Shown: positions 54,076-63,451 of the stretch, piece by piece | Layout: each line of letters starts with the position of its first letter | Numbering within the stretch: position 1 is the first letter of the stretch | From: Clostridium saccharobutylicum DSM 13864 | GTDB taxonomy: Bacteria > Bacillota > Clostridia > Clostridiales > Clostridiaceae | NCBI RefSeq assembly: GCF_000473995.1 | Contig: NC_022571.1 | Span: 4,309,416-4,373,415, forward strand | Reading direction: 5' to 3' | DNA length: 64,000 bases | Made by a program: the position numbers and the translations under genes | Notes under the pieces: generated by a model | What the model saw: the letters and a program-made list of their open reading frames with translations, nothing else | The model's database searches: none | What the model was told of the DNA's origin: nothing

Positions 54076-55143
54076 TTAAATCTTTTCACATAATACTTTT
54101 ACTATTCTTTCTGCACCTTTACCATCAACTAATTTAGATGCTTTCTTACTTAACGATTTTCTTAATTCATAGTCATTAGCCAATTTATTTATATTATTCA
54201 ATAACTCCTCTTTACTTATTTTATCATGCCATCCTAGATTCTTTATAATACCCATTTCATCTAATTTATTAGCAATTCCGTTTTGATTTTCAGCAATAAT
54301 AATGCCTACGGCTGGAACACTGCAAGCTAATAATTCATACAAAGTACTACCACATGCTGATATAGCCATATCACATTTCTTCATTATTTCACACATATTT
54401 GCGTTATAATAGAACTTTACATTATCACTATTAAATTCTTCCACAAAGGAAGTATCAACAAAAGATGGTCCTATTACTATATGAAAATTATAATTTAATT
54501 CACCAATATAATTTAAAATTTTTTTTGTCAGCTTATACGGATCTGCTCCACCAACAGTAATAATTATATCTTGAATTTTCTCTCTAATAGTTTTATTAGG
54601 TAATTTTTTAAACTCATCTCTTAATAATAAATATTTAGTACCGAGTAATAATTTTGTATCATCATTAACCTTATATTCAAAATCAATAGCATCAATATTT
54701 TGATTTATTAAAAAATCCACATCGAAATAATACTTATTTGTGTCATCTATGTAAATTGTTTTTCTAAATATCTTTTTAGTCTCATGAAAATAATCTTCAT
54801 TAACAGAATAACTATCTGTTATTAACATATCTGTCTTAATCCATTTCAGTTCGTTAATTAAATTATCTTCATTAATAAGTTTAACTGTAAAACCTTCAGA
54901 CAGTATTTTTTTAATTCCTTGGCTATATTTACTATAATTTATTTCAAACTTTTCAAGTTTCTCTAAGGAATTAACTTCATTATCACTTACTTTTATACAT
55001 TGCTTGCAGCCATCTTTACTTTCAACTCTGCATATGTAGAAAACATCATTTTCTTTTAAAAATTCCTTAGCTAATACTAAAGTTCGCATAACATGGCCCA
55101 TACCTATTTCAGTACCACCATCTGCTTGAATAGCTATTTTCAT
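54076..55143 (-). CDS. pseG: PseG-like UDP-sugar hydrolase
   Basis: 355 residues, GT-B fold. It starts MKIAIQADGGTEIGMGHVMR, the PseG signature with the catalytic His in GHVMR. Later IIITVGGADPYKLTKKIL and SACGSTLYELLA form the UDP-binding half. In pseudaminic acid synthesis PseG removes UDP from the 2,4-diacetamido-trideoxy-altrose intermediate. Follows pseB by 38 bases. Confidence 0.9.
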   Translation of the reverse strand: MKIAIQADGGTEIGMGHVMRTLVLAKEFLKENDVFYICRVESKDGCKQCIKVSDNEVNSLEKLEKFEINYSKYSQGIKKILSEGFTVKLINEDNLINELKWIKTDMLITDSYSVNEDYFHETKKIFRKTIYIDDTNKYYFDVDFLINQNIDAIDFEYKVNDDTKLLLGTKYLLLRDEFKKLPNKTIREKIQDIIITVGGADPYKLTKKILNYIGELNYNFHIVIGPSFVDTSFVEEFNSDNVKFYYNANMCEIMKKCDMAISACGSTLYELLACSVPAVGIIIAENQNGIANKLDEMGIIKNLGWHDKISKEELLNNINKLANDYELRKSLSKKASKLVDGKGAERIVKVLCEKI

Positions 55144-55181
55144 ATAATCACCCGCTATACTATTTCGTCATTTTATTTCTA

Positions 55182-56198
55182 TTATAATAACGCCTCAGCT
55201 TTAACCAAACTTCTAACTTCTTCCCTAGTTAATACTGTTTCATCACTTGAGTTGTAACTTCCAACCCTAACTTTTTCATATTTTTCATAAAACTCACGTA
55301 AAAATTCCGAATTCATTGCAGAGACTACTGCATACATGTTTCCTAAATCAAAAGCACATTCTGATTCATCCTTAGTCATAAGTTCTTCAAATCTTCTCTC
55401 TCCAGCCCTTAAACCAATTGTCTGAAGATCAACTTCTTCTTTTTCAATATTAAGTTTTGAACAAATTTCCTCAACCACTACTTCTGCAAGATCATATAAT
55501 TTTATAACAGGCATTTTTAAAATGAATACCTCTCCACCTAAAGTTTTTTCTCCTGCATCCATAATTAATTTTACTGCTTGACTCAATGTCATCATAAACC
55601 TAGTCATCTCTGGATCTGTGACTGTTATTTTTCTATTTTTTTCAATTTGTTCTTTAAATAATGGTATTACAGATCCTCTTGATCCCATAACATTTCCAAA
55701 TCTAACAGCAACAAATTTTGTTTCTACATTACCTTTGCTAAAATTAGCAGCTTGAACAAGCTTTTCGGCAAGAAGCTTTGTAGCACCATATGAATTAGAT
55801 GGATTAATAGCTTTATCAGAACTTGTAAAAAGAACTCTTTCAACGTTATTGTCAATTGCTGCCCTAATAACATTTTCCATCCCAGTAATGTTGGTTCTTA
55901 TTGCTTCAGTTGGATTATATTCACAAGCAGGTACATGCTTCATAGCAGCTAAATTAAATACTATATCAATATCATTCATTGCCCTCTCTACTCTTTCACA
56001 ATCCCTTACATCACCAATTAAAAATCTAAGCTTTTCCTTATTATTGATATGATTTTCCATAATAAATTGTTTATATTCATCTCTGCTAAAAATTCTTATT
56101 ACTTCTGGATCATGTTCTAGTAATTCATTCACTAACCCTTGCCCTATAGTTCCTGTTCCTCCAATAATAAGAATCTTTTTTCCAGTATAATATCCCAT
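55182..56198 (-). CDS. pseB: UDP-GlcNAc 4,6-dehydratase/5-epimerase, PseB type
   Basis: 338 residues. KILIIGGTGTIGQGLV (NAD-binding, residues 8-23), the FSRDEYKQ motif typical of the FlaA1/CapD family, MKHVPACEYNP, SSDKAINPSN and YGATK (catalytic Tyr and Lys). It opens the pseudaminic acid pathway from UDP-GlcNAc. Start behind CGGAGGATAACT. First gene behind a sigma-28 promoter. A related CapD-type dehydratase for another sugar is possible; the neighbouring pseG supports PseB. Confidence 0.88.
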   Translation of the reverse strand: MGYYTGKKILIIGGTGTIGQGLVNELLEHDPEVIRIFSRDEYKQFIMENHINNKEKLRFLIGDVRDCERVERAMNDIDIVFNLAAMKHVPACEYNPTEAIRTNITGMENVIRAAIDNNVERVLFTSSDKAINPSNSYGATKLLAEKLVQAANFSKGNVETKFVAVRFGNVMGSRGSVIPLFKEQIEKNRKITVTDPEMTRFMMTLSQAVKLIMDAGEKTLGGEVFILKMPVIKLYDLAEVVVEEICSKLNIEKEEVDLQTIGLRAGERRFEELMTKDESECAFDLGNMYAVVSAMNSEFLREFYEKYEKVRVGSYNSSDETVLTREEVRSLVKAEALL

Positions 56199-56258
56199 AG
56201 TTATCCTCCGTTCATATGTCTAAATAAAAAGAACTTTTCATTTATCTTTATATTAATA

Positions 56259-56285
56259 TAATCGAATACTTTTTAAAATAGTTTA
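56259..56285 (-). promoter_or_regulatory. Sigma-28 promoter of the pseB operon
   Basis: Minus strand: TAAA (56282-56285), 15 bases, TTCGATTA (56259-56266), keeping the CGAT core. About 60 bases upstream of pseB and directly behind a terminator, so the pseB-pseG-SDR genes would be co-regulated with flagellin. Confidence 0.6.
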
Positions 56286-56287
56286 CA

Positions 56288-56322
56288 TAAGAAAAAAATT
56301 AGCAGTTTCCCACTAATTTACT
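56288..56322 (-). terminator. Terminator after the glycosyltransferase gene
   Basis: On the minus strand AAATTAG pairs with CTAATTT across GTGGGAAACTG, followed by T7. It splits the glycosylation locus into two transcription units. Confidence 0.65.
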
Positions 56323-56418
56323 TGATTGAATATTTTAAAAAATTTCAAAATTATCATTAATTTAATTATAATCAATTACTAAATTTCCAACATTAATTTC
56401 AGCAACAGCTTTTAAATT

Positions 56419-57471
56419 TTAATTTAGTACTGATTTTAATCTAGTAACTGCAAGATCATAATTTCCACATTTTCTGTAGTAACTTATTGCTTCGTCCCTA
56501 TACCCTAAACACTCAAATATGACTCCTATATTATAATAAGGCAAGTATGTACTAATACCTTCCATCTTACCATCATCATATTCATTGCATTTAAGAAAAC
56601 TTTGAACTGCAAGATCAAACTTAGCATTATTCATGTATATTAAGCCCATTAGAAAATTATAATCAGCACTATTATAATATTCTCTATAAATTTGAATCTC
56701 CATAGCTTCACCAAACTTTTCTGCATTAATTAAAGCATATCCATATGTTTCAATTAAATCTTCAACATATTCTAACCTACAATCCACTGGAAATGATATT
56801 GCTTTTTCAAAACATTTATATGCTTCAATATAATCTTTCATCATATAAAAGGATTTACCAAGCTGATAATATAAATAAGGCTCGTTAGATTTTTCTTCTA
56901 TAGCTTTCTTCAATAACGATATATTTCTCTCCAACTTATTTGTTCTATCTACTTCTTCTTTTGTGTAACCTATATGATTTACTGTTATATCTACAGGCTT
57001 TATTGAATAAACTTCTCCATCTCTATGAGCTATTTGTTCATGAATAGTTCCTTCATAACGAAAGTATTTCCTATTAAATAATCTGCTTATTAACTCCGTA
57101 CCTTTTTTAATTCCTAATTGGTCTTCTATTAAATTAATTCTTTTTATTCTTCCTACAGTTTTCATATTATCTTTAGAACTTATAAATTCTAAAACTTTTG
57201 CCTTATCAAAGCTTTCTATAAACTCATCAGCATCTAATACTAGAATCCAATCGTTTGTAGCCTTTGAAATACTAAAGTTTCTAGCAACTGAAAAGTCATT
57301 ACACCATTTAAAGTCAAAAACCATATCTGTAAACGACAAAGCTATTTTTTTTGTATTATCTATAGATCCTGTATCAATAATAATTATCTCATCTACAAGA
57401 TTTTTAACTTGTAAAAGATACTTTTCTAAATTCTTTTCTTCATCTCTTACTATCATACATAAACTAAGCAT
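56419..57471 (-). CDS. Family 2 glycosyltransferase with TPR-like C-terminus
   Basis: 350 residues. GT-A domain first: MLSLCMIVRDEEKNLEKYL, IIDTGSIDNT and the metal-binding DADEF motif (near residue 80). From about residue 195 there are TPR-like helical repeats (YLYYQLGKSFYMMKDYIEAY, YNIGVIFECLGYRDEAISYY). Glycosyltransferases of this layout are common next to clostridial flagellin genes. It probably adds a sugar to flagellin in the cytoplasm before export; donor sugar unknown. Confidence 0.88.
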   Translation of the reverse strand: MLSLCMIVRDEEKNLEKYLLQVKNLVDEIIIIDTGSIDNTKKIALSFTDMVFDFKWCNDFSVARNFSISKATNDWILVLDADEFIESFDKAKVLEFISSKDNMKTVGRIKRINLIEDQLGIKKGTELISRLFNRKYFRYEGTIHEQIAHRDGEVYSIKPVDITVNHIGYTKEEVDRTNKLERNISLLKKAIEEKSNEPYLYYQLGKSFYMMKDYIEAYKCFEKAISFPVDCRLEYVEDLIETYGYALINAEKFGEAMEIQIYREYYNSADYNFLMGLIYMNNAKFDLAVQSFLKCNEYDDGKMEGISTYLPYYNIGVIFECLGYRDEAISYYRKCGNYDLAVTRLKSVLN

Positions 57472-57486
57472 TTTATTTCACTTTAC

Positions 57487-58539
57487 CTACTCGATTAATC
57501 CCCATGACATAGGTGTCCCTTTCTTTATATCTAATTTAGCGTGCTTTCCTATTATATCGACATAATTCCTAGGATGCATTCCAAAACCAGGCCTTATGGA
57601 ACGAAGATTTTTCTCTGTGAATAGTTCTCCTTTTTTAATCTCTTTCACTACAAATAAAGATCTCGAAAATTCTCTACTATTCTTCATTTTCTCTGTTAAA
57701 TTATAAGAAATTTCACCTAATGCCTTTTCTGTTTCTCTTATAGATTTTACCATTAATCTTAACTCTTCTGGTTCTAAAGAAAATGCTGAATCTGGTCCAC
57801 CATCACTTCTTGATAATGTGAAATGTTTCTCAACAATCTTCGCCCCTAACGACACAGCTGCTATCGGAACAGTGATTCCCAATGTATGATCTGATAAACC
57901 AGATACAACTCCAAAAGTTTCTGCTATATTAGGAATAGTTTTTAAATTCATATCTTCAAAAGGTGCTGGATAGGCACTCGTACATTTTAATATCGCTATT
58001 TCATTATTGCCAACTCTTCTACAAGCATTTACTGCTTCTTCTATATCATTCAATGTAGATACTCCTGTTGCCAAAATCATAGGCTTACCTTTAGATGCCA
58101 TGTATTCAATTAATGGTATATCTGTTATTTCAAAAGATGCTACTTTATATGCTGGTACATTCATATCTTCGAGAAAATCTACGGCAGTTTTATCAAAAGG
58201 TGAAGAAAAACAAATTAAGCCTTCTTCTTCTGCAATTTTCTTTAACTTAGGCTGCCATTCCCAAGGAGTATATGCCTCTTTATATAAATCATAAAGCTTC
58301 CGATTATCCCATAATGTACCCTGATTTATTTTAAAATAATCATTATTACAGTCAATAGTTATAGTATCCGCAGTGTAAGTTTGAAGTTTTATAGCATCTA
58401 CTCCTGCATTTGCTGCCTTTTTAATTAAGTTCACTGCATTTTCAAAGCGCCCATTATGATTTGCAGATATTTCAGCCACTATGAACGTATTGCTATTTTG
58501 ATCAATCACTTTTTTATCAATTTTCATTTTTGTTAACAT
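57487..58539 (-). CDS. pseI: Pseudaminic acid synthase (NeuB family)
   Basis: 350 residues from the ATG at 58539 behind GAGGGGGAATATT; an in-frame TTG lies upstream. NeuB TIM barrel: VAEISANHNGRFENAVNLIK, KLQTYTADT, EKHFTLSRSDGGPDSAFSLE (the last stretch is the PseI-type signature). C-terminal SAF antifreeze-like domain (RSLFVVKEIKKGELFTEKNL). It condenses the trideoxy-hexose with phosphoenolpyruvate. 15 bases before the glycosyltransferase gene. Confidence 0.92.
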   Translation of the reverse strand: MLTKMKIDKKVIDQNSNTFIVAEISANHNGRFENAVNLIKKAANAGVDAIKLQTYTADTITIDCNNDYFKINQGTLWDNRKLYDLYKEAYTPWEWQPKLKKIAEEEGLICFSSPFDKTAVDFLEDMNVPAYKVASFEITDIPLIEYMASKGKPMILATGVSTLNDIEEAVNACRRVGNNEIAILKCTSAYPAPFEDMNLKTIPNIAETFGVVSGLSDHTLGITVPIAAVSLGAKIVEKHFTLSRSDGGPDSAFSLEPEELRLMVKSIRETEKALGEISYNLTEKMKNSREFSRSLFVVKEIKKGELFTEKNLRSIRPGFGMHPRNYVDIIGKHAKLDIKKGTPMSWGLIE

Positions 58540-58610
58540 AATATTCCCCCTCAATATATCTTAATAAATTAAATACTTATTTAATTTTGCTTATTTTTCA
58601 ACTACAATAT

Positions 58611-59063
58611 TTATTTAATAGTTTTATTATATTCCAAAAAGTTAGTATGAATTATTTTTCTATATTTAAGATTTTCAAAAACCTTTTGAGATGCTATGTT
58701 AGTAAATTTAACTCTTCCAACTAGTTTTCTAATACAATTTTCACTTTTATTTATTTCAATTTCTAATTTACTTAACATAGCTATAGATAAACCCTTTCCT
58801 CTATAATTTCTATCAATACTATAACTTATTAAGCCGTTCTCATTTTCTATGTCGACCCTTACCTGTCCAATTGGAATTTCATCAAAATATAATATAAAAA
58901 TTACACATTCATCACAACTAATCTTATTGTTAAACCAATTTAAATGATCTTCATACATTATTTTTTCACTATTGAAAGAATTTTCTCTAACTTGTATATC
59001 ATTTGCCCATATAAATAATAAATCACAATCCTTTTTTGATGCTTGTTTAAGTTCTATTTCCAA
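58611..59063 (-). CDS. pseH: GNAT acetyltransferase, probable PseH
   Basis: 150 residues from a TTG at 59063 behind AAGGGATAGT. GNAT fold with acetyl-CoA loop RNYRGKGLSIAM (about residues 84-95) and VGRVKFTNIASQKVFENLKY near the end. Its position between pseF and pseI suggests the N-acetylation of the 4-amino sugar in the pseudaminic pathway. The reaction is inferred from context. Confidence 0.8.
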   Translation of the reverse strand: MEIELKQASKKDCDLLFIWANDIQVRENSFNSEKIMYEDHLNWFNNKISCDECVIFILYFDEIPIGQVRVDIENENGLISYSIDRNYRGKGLSIAMLSKLEIEINKSENCIRKLVGRVKFTNIASQKVFENLKYRKIIHTNFLEYNKTIK

Positions 59064-59088
59064 ACTATCCCTTCTTCCTAACCAATTC

Positions 59089-59823
59089 TTATATTTTTTT
59101 CTGTTCTATCTCACTATTAATAGTATATAACTCAGGAAGTAAGTCATATAATTTAAGTACATCAATCATATTAAAATTATTGTTTTTCTTTAAATATAAA
59201 GCATCATAGATCTTATTTATTAAATCAAAATCTTCTTTAGTATCTAATGTCCATCTTAATTTAGAATAATCAATATCATTTTTATATTGTGTTAATTTAA
59301 ACATATTAGGATTATTCCATATATACGGAGTAACATGTTCTCTCTCTATTACACTACTTGCCTGAAAAAATGCTTTTTCCAATGCTCCAAAACTAAAAAC
59401 TTCTGTATCCAAACCTCTTGGATAAGTTCTATCTATAGTGTTACTCACATAATCATATTTATCCATATTACTTATATAATACTGAATTATTTTTTTACTT
59501 ACTTCGTAATCAATAAGTGGACAGTCACTAGTAATCCTTACTATAACATCTGCATTATTTTCTTTTGCTGCATAATAATATCTTGATAAAACATCTTCTT
59601 CATCACCTCTATAGTACTTAACATGCAATTTCTCAGCTTCTTCAACAACTAAATTATCTCTTTCTAATGTTGTTGTAGCAATTACTATGTCATTTATATT
59701 CCCTATTCTTCGAACTCTATCAATCCCATGTTCTAAAACTGTTTTATCACATATTTTTTTTAAAATTTTTCCTGGCAATCTAATAGATCCAATTCTAGCT
59801 TGTATTATACACACTACTTTCAT
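59089..59823 (-). CDS. pseF: CMP-nonulosonate cytidylyltransferase, PseF/SpsF-like
   Basis: 244 residues. Nucleotidyltransferase start VVCIIQARIGSIRLPGKILK, then ATTTLERDN, RITSDCPLIDYEV and TYPRGLDTEVFSF are typical of SpsF/PseF proteins. It should activate the nonulosonic acid with CTP. The ribosome site is weak. The family also contains other sugar nucleotidyltransferases. Confidence 0.82.
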   Translation of the reverse strand: MKVVCIIQARIGSIRLPGKILKKICDKTVLEHGIDRVRRIGNINDIVIATTTLERDNLVVEEAEKLHVKYYRGDEEDVLSRYYYAAKENNADVIVRITSDCPLIDYEVSKKIIQYYISNMDKYDYVSNTIDRTYPRGLDTEVFSFGALEKAFFQASSVIEREHVTPYIWNNPNMFKLTQYKNDIDYSKLRWTLDTKEDFDLINKIYDALYLKKNNNFNMIDVLKLYDLLPELYTINSEIEQKKI

Positions 59824-59843
59824 TTAATCACTACTTTCTAAAA

Positions 59844-60848
59844 TTACTGTAATTTGTTATTAATAAAATCGCATACTCTCTTCGTAGATTTACCATCAGA
59901 CCATATATATCTTTTTAAAATATTATTATTTCCAGACACACTTCTATTATTTAAATTTTCAAACAAAGTTACTAAATCTTCATACTTTGTAATTAAAGGT
60001 GTTATCCCAAGTTTATTTGTTATACAAAAATCCTTATTCCTAAGATTAGGTTGATAACTTATTGCTGTATTTCCCATTAAAACTGCGTGCAGCAATCCCA
60101 TACTACTCATACCTATCACCAAATCATAATTAGGTATTATTTCAGTTAAATCGCCCTCAATAGCTTCCTTCTTATACTTTTCAATAAACATCAAGTCATC
60201 TTTAGGATGAAATTTAATATCAAGTGTAATTCCATTCACCCAGTTTTTAGCTTTGATACAATCCTCTATAACTTTTTCCTCTGTATAACCAAGGGTGTCA
60301 CCATAAATTTTAGATAAAGGTTGAGATATTACTAATATCTTGCCATTTGTTTCTCTGTTTGCATTATTTTCCATATTGTATGATACAAACTTATCCAAAC
60401 CTGGATGTCCAAGAATATTAATAATTTTTTCCGAGATACCTTCTTCAATAGCCTCATTTTTAGCAATTTGATCCATCATAATATAAAAATCAGGAGATAT
60501 AACATCTCTAGATGAATTATTAAGTTTTAATACGTAACTATTCCAATAATCTAAAATAACAAAAGTCTTTATATCAAATTTCTTACAGATATTGATTGCT
60601 TGTAATTCATAATCAATTCCCCAATTTCTTCCTGATATAAAACCTAATAATATACCTTTTTCTATATATTCATTAACCTTATTAACTACATATCCCAAGT
60701 TTGACTTATATTTATTATTTATTTTTCCAGCAGGGCCTTCACAAAATAACTCGCAATCAAATAAATCTTTACTATTAAATTCCTTGAATACAGGATACAC
60801 TACATCATAACTTCCTGGATCATGAGCATAAAAAATTAGTTTCTTCAT
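59844..60848 (-). CDS. Uncharacterised, possibly GT-B-fold protein of the glycan locus
   Basis: 334 residues from the ATG at 60848 behind GGAGGTTAGGTTT. No signal peptide. N-terminal KLIFYAHDPGSYDVVYPVFK and later PDFYIMMDQIAKNEAIEEGI, NILGHPGLDKF and VIGMSSMGLLHAVLMGNTAI are compatible with two Rossmann-like halves (GT-B or epimerase-like). I do not know the family well enough to name a reaction. Placed between the acyltransferase and pseF genes. Confidence 0.65.
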   Translation of the reverse strand: MKKLIFYAHDPGSYDVVYPVFKEFNSKDLFDCELFCEGPAGKINNKYKSNLGYVVNKVNEYIEKGILLGFISGRNWGIDYELQAINICKKFDIKTFVILDYWNSYVLKLNNSSRDVISPDFYIMMDQIAKNEAIEEGISEKIINILGHPGLDKFVSYNMENNANRETNGKILVISQPLSKIYGDTLGYTEEKVIEDCIKAKNWVNGITLDIKFHPKDDLMFIEKYKKEAIEGDLTEIIPNYDLVIGMSSMGLLHAVLMGNTAISYQPNLRNKDFCITNKLGITPLITKYEDLVTLFENLNNRSVSGNNNILKRYIWSDGKSTKRVCDFINNKLQ

Positions 60849-60957
60849 AAACCTAACCTCCATAATGTAATAGCACCTTTCCAGCTAATACCAATCTTTT
60901 ATAACCTATCAACTAGAAATGTGCTATTTAAAATTATTAAAGAAATTAATCTTCATT

Positions 60958-61668
60958 TTAATTTCGGTAACTTTTAATTCTTGAGGGAACACCGACATTA
61001 ATAGAATATGGTGATACATCTTTATTAACAACTGCTTGAGCCCCAATAATAGAACCTTTCGCAATATGGGTCCCTTTTAAAACTGCTACACTATAACCAA
61101 TCCAAACATCATCTTCAATTACTATAGTACCAGAAGCACCTTCTTGTTGATTCATAGGAATATCCATTTTCGAAAATCCATGATCTACTTCATTAATAAA
61201 TACATTTGGGCCAAAAATAACGTCATCTCCAATTCTAATATCACCATCAAAAATACATCCTTGTGAAATAAGTGTCCTATTTCCTACAATAATTGTAGCT
61301 GTATCAGGTGCTTTAATCGTAGCACCTTTAACTATTCTAACACTGTCCTTTATTATAATGTTTTCTCCACCTCTTATTTCAACATATCGATCAACAGAAG
61401 AATTATTACCTATTTTTATCTTACCAGAAGGATATGCATACAGCTGACAATGGTCTCCTAAAAAAACATTATCTCCAATTGTTATACACTTACCATTTAC
61501 TACATGTATAGGTCCTGATGATTTAAAATTTTTTCCTACTTTATAAAAACGTCTCTTATTCCAAAAAGTATAAAATTCAGTCCTTATTCTAAGATATATC
61601 CGTTGAATTCGATTTACTATAGTTTCAGTTTGTATGTTGGATTGTATATGAGTACCATCATTCCTCAT
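60958..61668 (-). CDS. Left-handed beta-helix acyltransferase
   Basis: 236 residues from the ATG at 61668 behind AGGAGGGCTAGG. Hexapeptide repeats from about residue 60 to 225 (CITIGDNVFLGDHC, IKIGNNSSVDRYVEI, IRIGDDVIFGPNVFI), the acceptor loop EVDHGFSKMDIP, and the C-terminal VGVPSRIKSYRN cap. Likely O- or N-acetyltransferase for a glycan sugar using acetyl-CoA. Substrate unknown. A gap of about 110 bases follows. Confidence 0.85.
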   Translation of the reverse strand: MRNDGTHIQSNIQTETIVNRIQRIYLRIRTEFYTFWNKRRFYKVGKNFKSSGPIHVVNGKCITIGDNVFLGDHCQLYAYPSGKIKIGNNSSVDRYVEIRGGENIIIKDSVRIVKGATIKAPDTATIIVGNRTLISQGCIFDGDIRIGDDVIFGPNVFINEVDHGFSKMDIPMNQQEGASGTIVIEDDVWIGYSVAVLKGTHIAKGSIIGAQAVVNKDVSPYSINVGVPSRIKSYRN

Positions 61669-61683
61669 CCTAGCCCTCCTAAA

Positions 61684-62316
61684 CTAAACACTAATAAAGT
61701 TTCTTAACAATTGTATTCCGTTTTTTTGACTTTTTTCTGGATGAAATTGAGTCGCATAAATATTTTCATATTGTATACTTGATACAAATTTTTCACCATA
61801 CTCACAAGTTGAACCAATATATTTACTATCATTGCATTCTACATGATAACTATGAACAAAATAATATGATAAATCACCACTTAATCCTTGAAAAAGCGAA
61901 CTATTTTTGCTAATAGGTTCTATATCATTCCAACCCATATGCGGAATTCTTAAATCTTCTGAAATTTCAAAGGGCCTTACCGTTGCTGGTATCCAACCTA
62001 GTCCCTTATGATGTCCAAACTCATAACTTTCTTCCGCAATAAGCTGCATTCCAAGACAGATGCCAAGAAAAGGTGTTTTTTGCTTAATTACCTTTTCACT
62101 AAGAGTATCAATTAAATCTAAATCACATAAATTATTCATAGCTACTGAAAATGCTCCAACTCCAGGTAGTATAATCTTATTTGAATTTAAAATTTCTTCC
62201 TTTTTATTTGATATTATTGGCTTTTCACCAAGCATTTCAAAAGCCCTAAAAACAGACATTAAATTACCCATTCCATAATCAATTATACAAATCTTATTTT
62301 CTTGCATGCTTTTCAT
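61684..62316 (-). CDS. hisH: HisH-like glutamine amidotransferase subunit
   Basis: 210 residues (an ATG at 62307 is also possible). Class I amidotransferase: IIDYGMGNLMSVFRAFEMLG, nucleophile Cys in GICLGMQL (about residue 86), and the His-Glu pair in QFHPEKS near the end. It releases ammonia from glutamine. No other his biosynthesis genes are here; with the PseA-like and HisF-like neighbours it forms a sugar-amidation set, not histidine synthesis. Overlaps the pseA end by up to 23 bases. Confidence 0.9.
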   Translation of the reverse strand: MKSMQENKICIIDYGMGNLMSVFRAFEMLGEKPIISNKKEEILNSNKIILPGVGAFSVAMNNLCDLDLIDTLSEKVIKQKTPFLGICLGMQLIAEESYEFGHHKGLGWIPATVRPFEISEDLRIPHMGWNDIEPISKNSSLFQGLSGDLSYYFVHSYHVECNDSKYIGSTCEYGEKFVSSIQYENIYATQFHPEKSQKNGIQLLRNFISV

Positions 62317-63430
62317 CCCAAATATTTTCCTTTACCCAATTTCCATTTTCATCTTTACTCCAAACTCTTGGATCTCTAAATGTATCTGCAATTTTATCAA
62401 ATTCATACTCAGTCATTCCTGAGTATTGTAACCATTTATAAATATCACTAGATTTTACATGGTCATATTTCTTTACCATCTCTATGCCCTCTTCTCGGGT
62501 CATTATTCCTGCTCTAATATCCTTACACGCATGGTCTGTGGCTCTTCCATATCCAAATTTCACATATTTCAAATAATCTTTAATTCCATTTTCGTAAATA
62601 TCATCAAGATTAGAAAAATTTCTATAAGTTCTTTCAAATGGATCATGAGCTACTTCCCAACCATACAAGTCAATCATAAGCTTTGTATGATCATTTGCTT
62701 CCCAATTATAATAATTACTTAGATATATTCCTCTTATTTCTACTTCATCTAATTCTTCATCTGTTGGATACTTTGCCCATAATAAATCTTTTTCAGTTAT
62801 TCCCTCTTTTTCATCAATCATATCATACCAGTCATAACCACGTTGTGCATGTTCCAATCTAAATTTTGCAGTCATTTCAATAAAATCTTTATAACTATAC
62901 ATACCACCAAGATCCATAAACCCATGTTCTCCCCATAATATTAATGGAATTTTATGTTCATATGCAATTCTAACTGGATATGTATATATTCCTGTGTGAT
63001 AATTCCAATTCATGTCTCCCATTTTTTTAAAACATAATCTATTTAATTTTTGCAAAGTACTTTTACTTGGTCTAAAAATAATATGATCTACATCAAATAC
63101 TTCTCTCATTCTAAATAAATTTCTTTCAGCTTCTGGAAGAAAATTATCATGATAATATGTTACAAGTAATGGTTTTAATCCATAAATCTTAGTTGCAACA
63201 TGAGTTTGAAAATAGCTATCCTTACCGCCACTCACTGGAATTATACAATCATAATTACTCCCTTTAGAACGATACTGTTCAAACAATTCTCCTAGTTTTT
63301 TTGCTCTTTCTTCCCAATTAATTTTTTTTCTTTCCTCTGCAGTTCTGCAACCAGAACAAACTCCATTCTCATCAAATGTAAGCGGAGTTGCAGAAACCGC
63401 TGGATAAACACATTTTGTACAGTATTGCAT
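62294..63430 (-). CDS. pseA: N-acetyl sugar amidotransferase (PseA/WbpG family)
   Basis: 378 residues from the ATG at 63430 behind GAGGTGATTTTT. N-terminal zinc ribbon-like CTKC ... CSGC (about residues 4-28), then a PP-loop ATPase motif VSGGKDSYFQ (about 67-76). The family uses ammonia from HisH/HisF to turn an N-acetyl group into an acetamidino group on nonulosonic or bacillosamine-type sugars. Placed between hisF- and hisH-like genes, exactly the expected partner set. Confidence 0.92.
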   Translation of the reverse strand: MQYCTKCVYPAVSATPLTFDENGVCSGCRTAEERKKINWEERAKKLGELFEQYRSKGSNYDCIIPVSGGKDSYFQTHVATKIYGLKPLLVTYYHDNFLPEAERNLFRMREVFDVDHIIFRPSKSTLQKLNRLCFKKMGDMNWNYHTGIYTYPVRIAYEHKIPLILWGEHGFMDLGGMYSYKDFIEMTAKFRLEHAQRGYDWYDMIDEKEGITEKDLLWAKYPTDEELDEVEIRGIYLSNYYNWEANDHTKLMIDLYGWEVAHDPFERTYRNFSNLDDIYENGIKDYLKYVKFGYGRATDHACKDIRAGIMTREEGIEMVKKYDHVKSSDIYKWLQYSGMTEYEFDKIADTFRDPRVWSKDENGNWVKENIWDEKHARK

Positions 63431-63451
63431 AAAAATCACCTCATATAAAAA

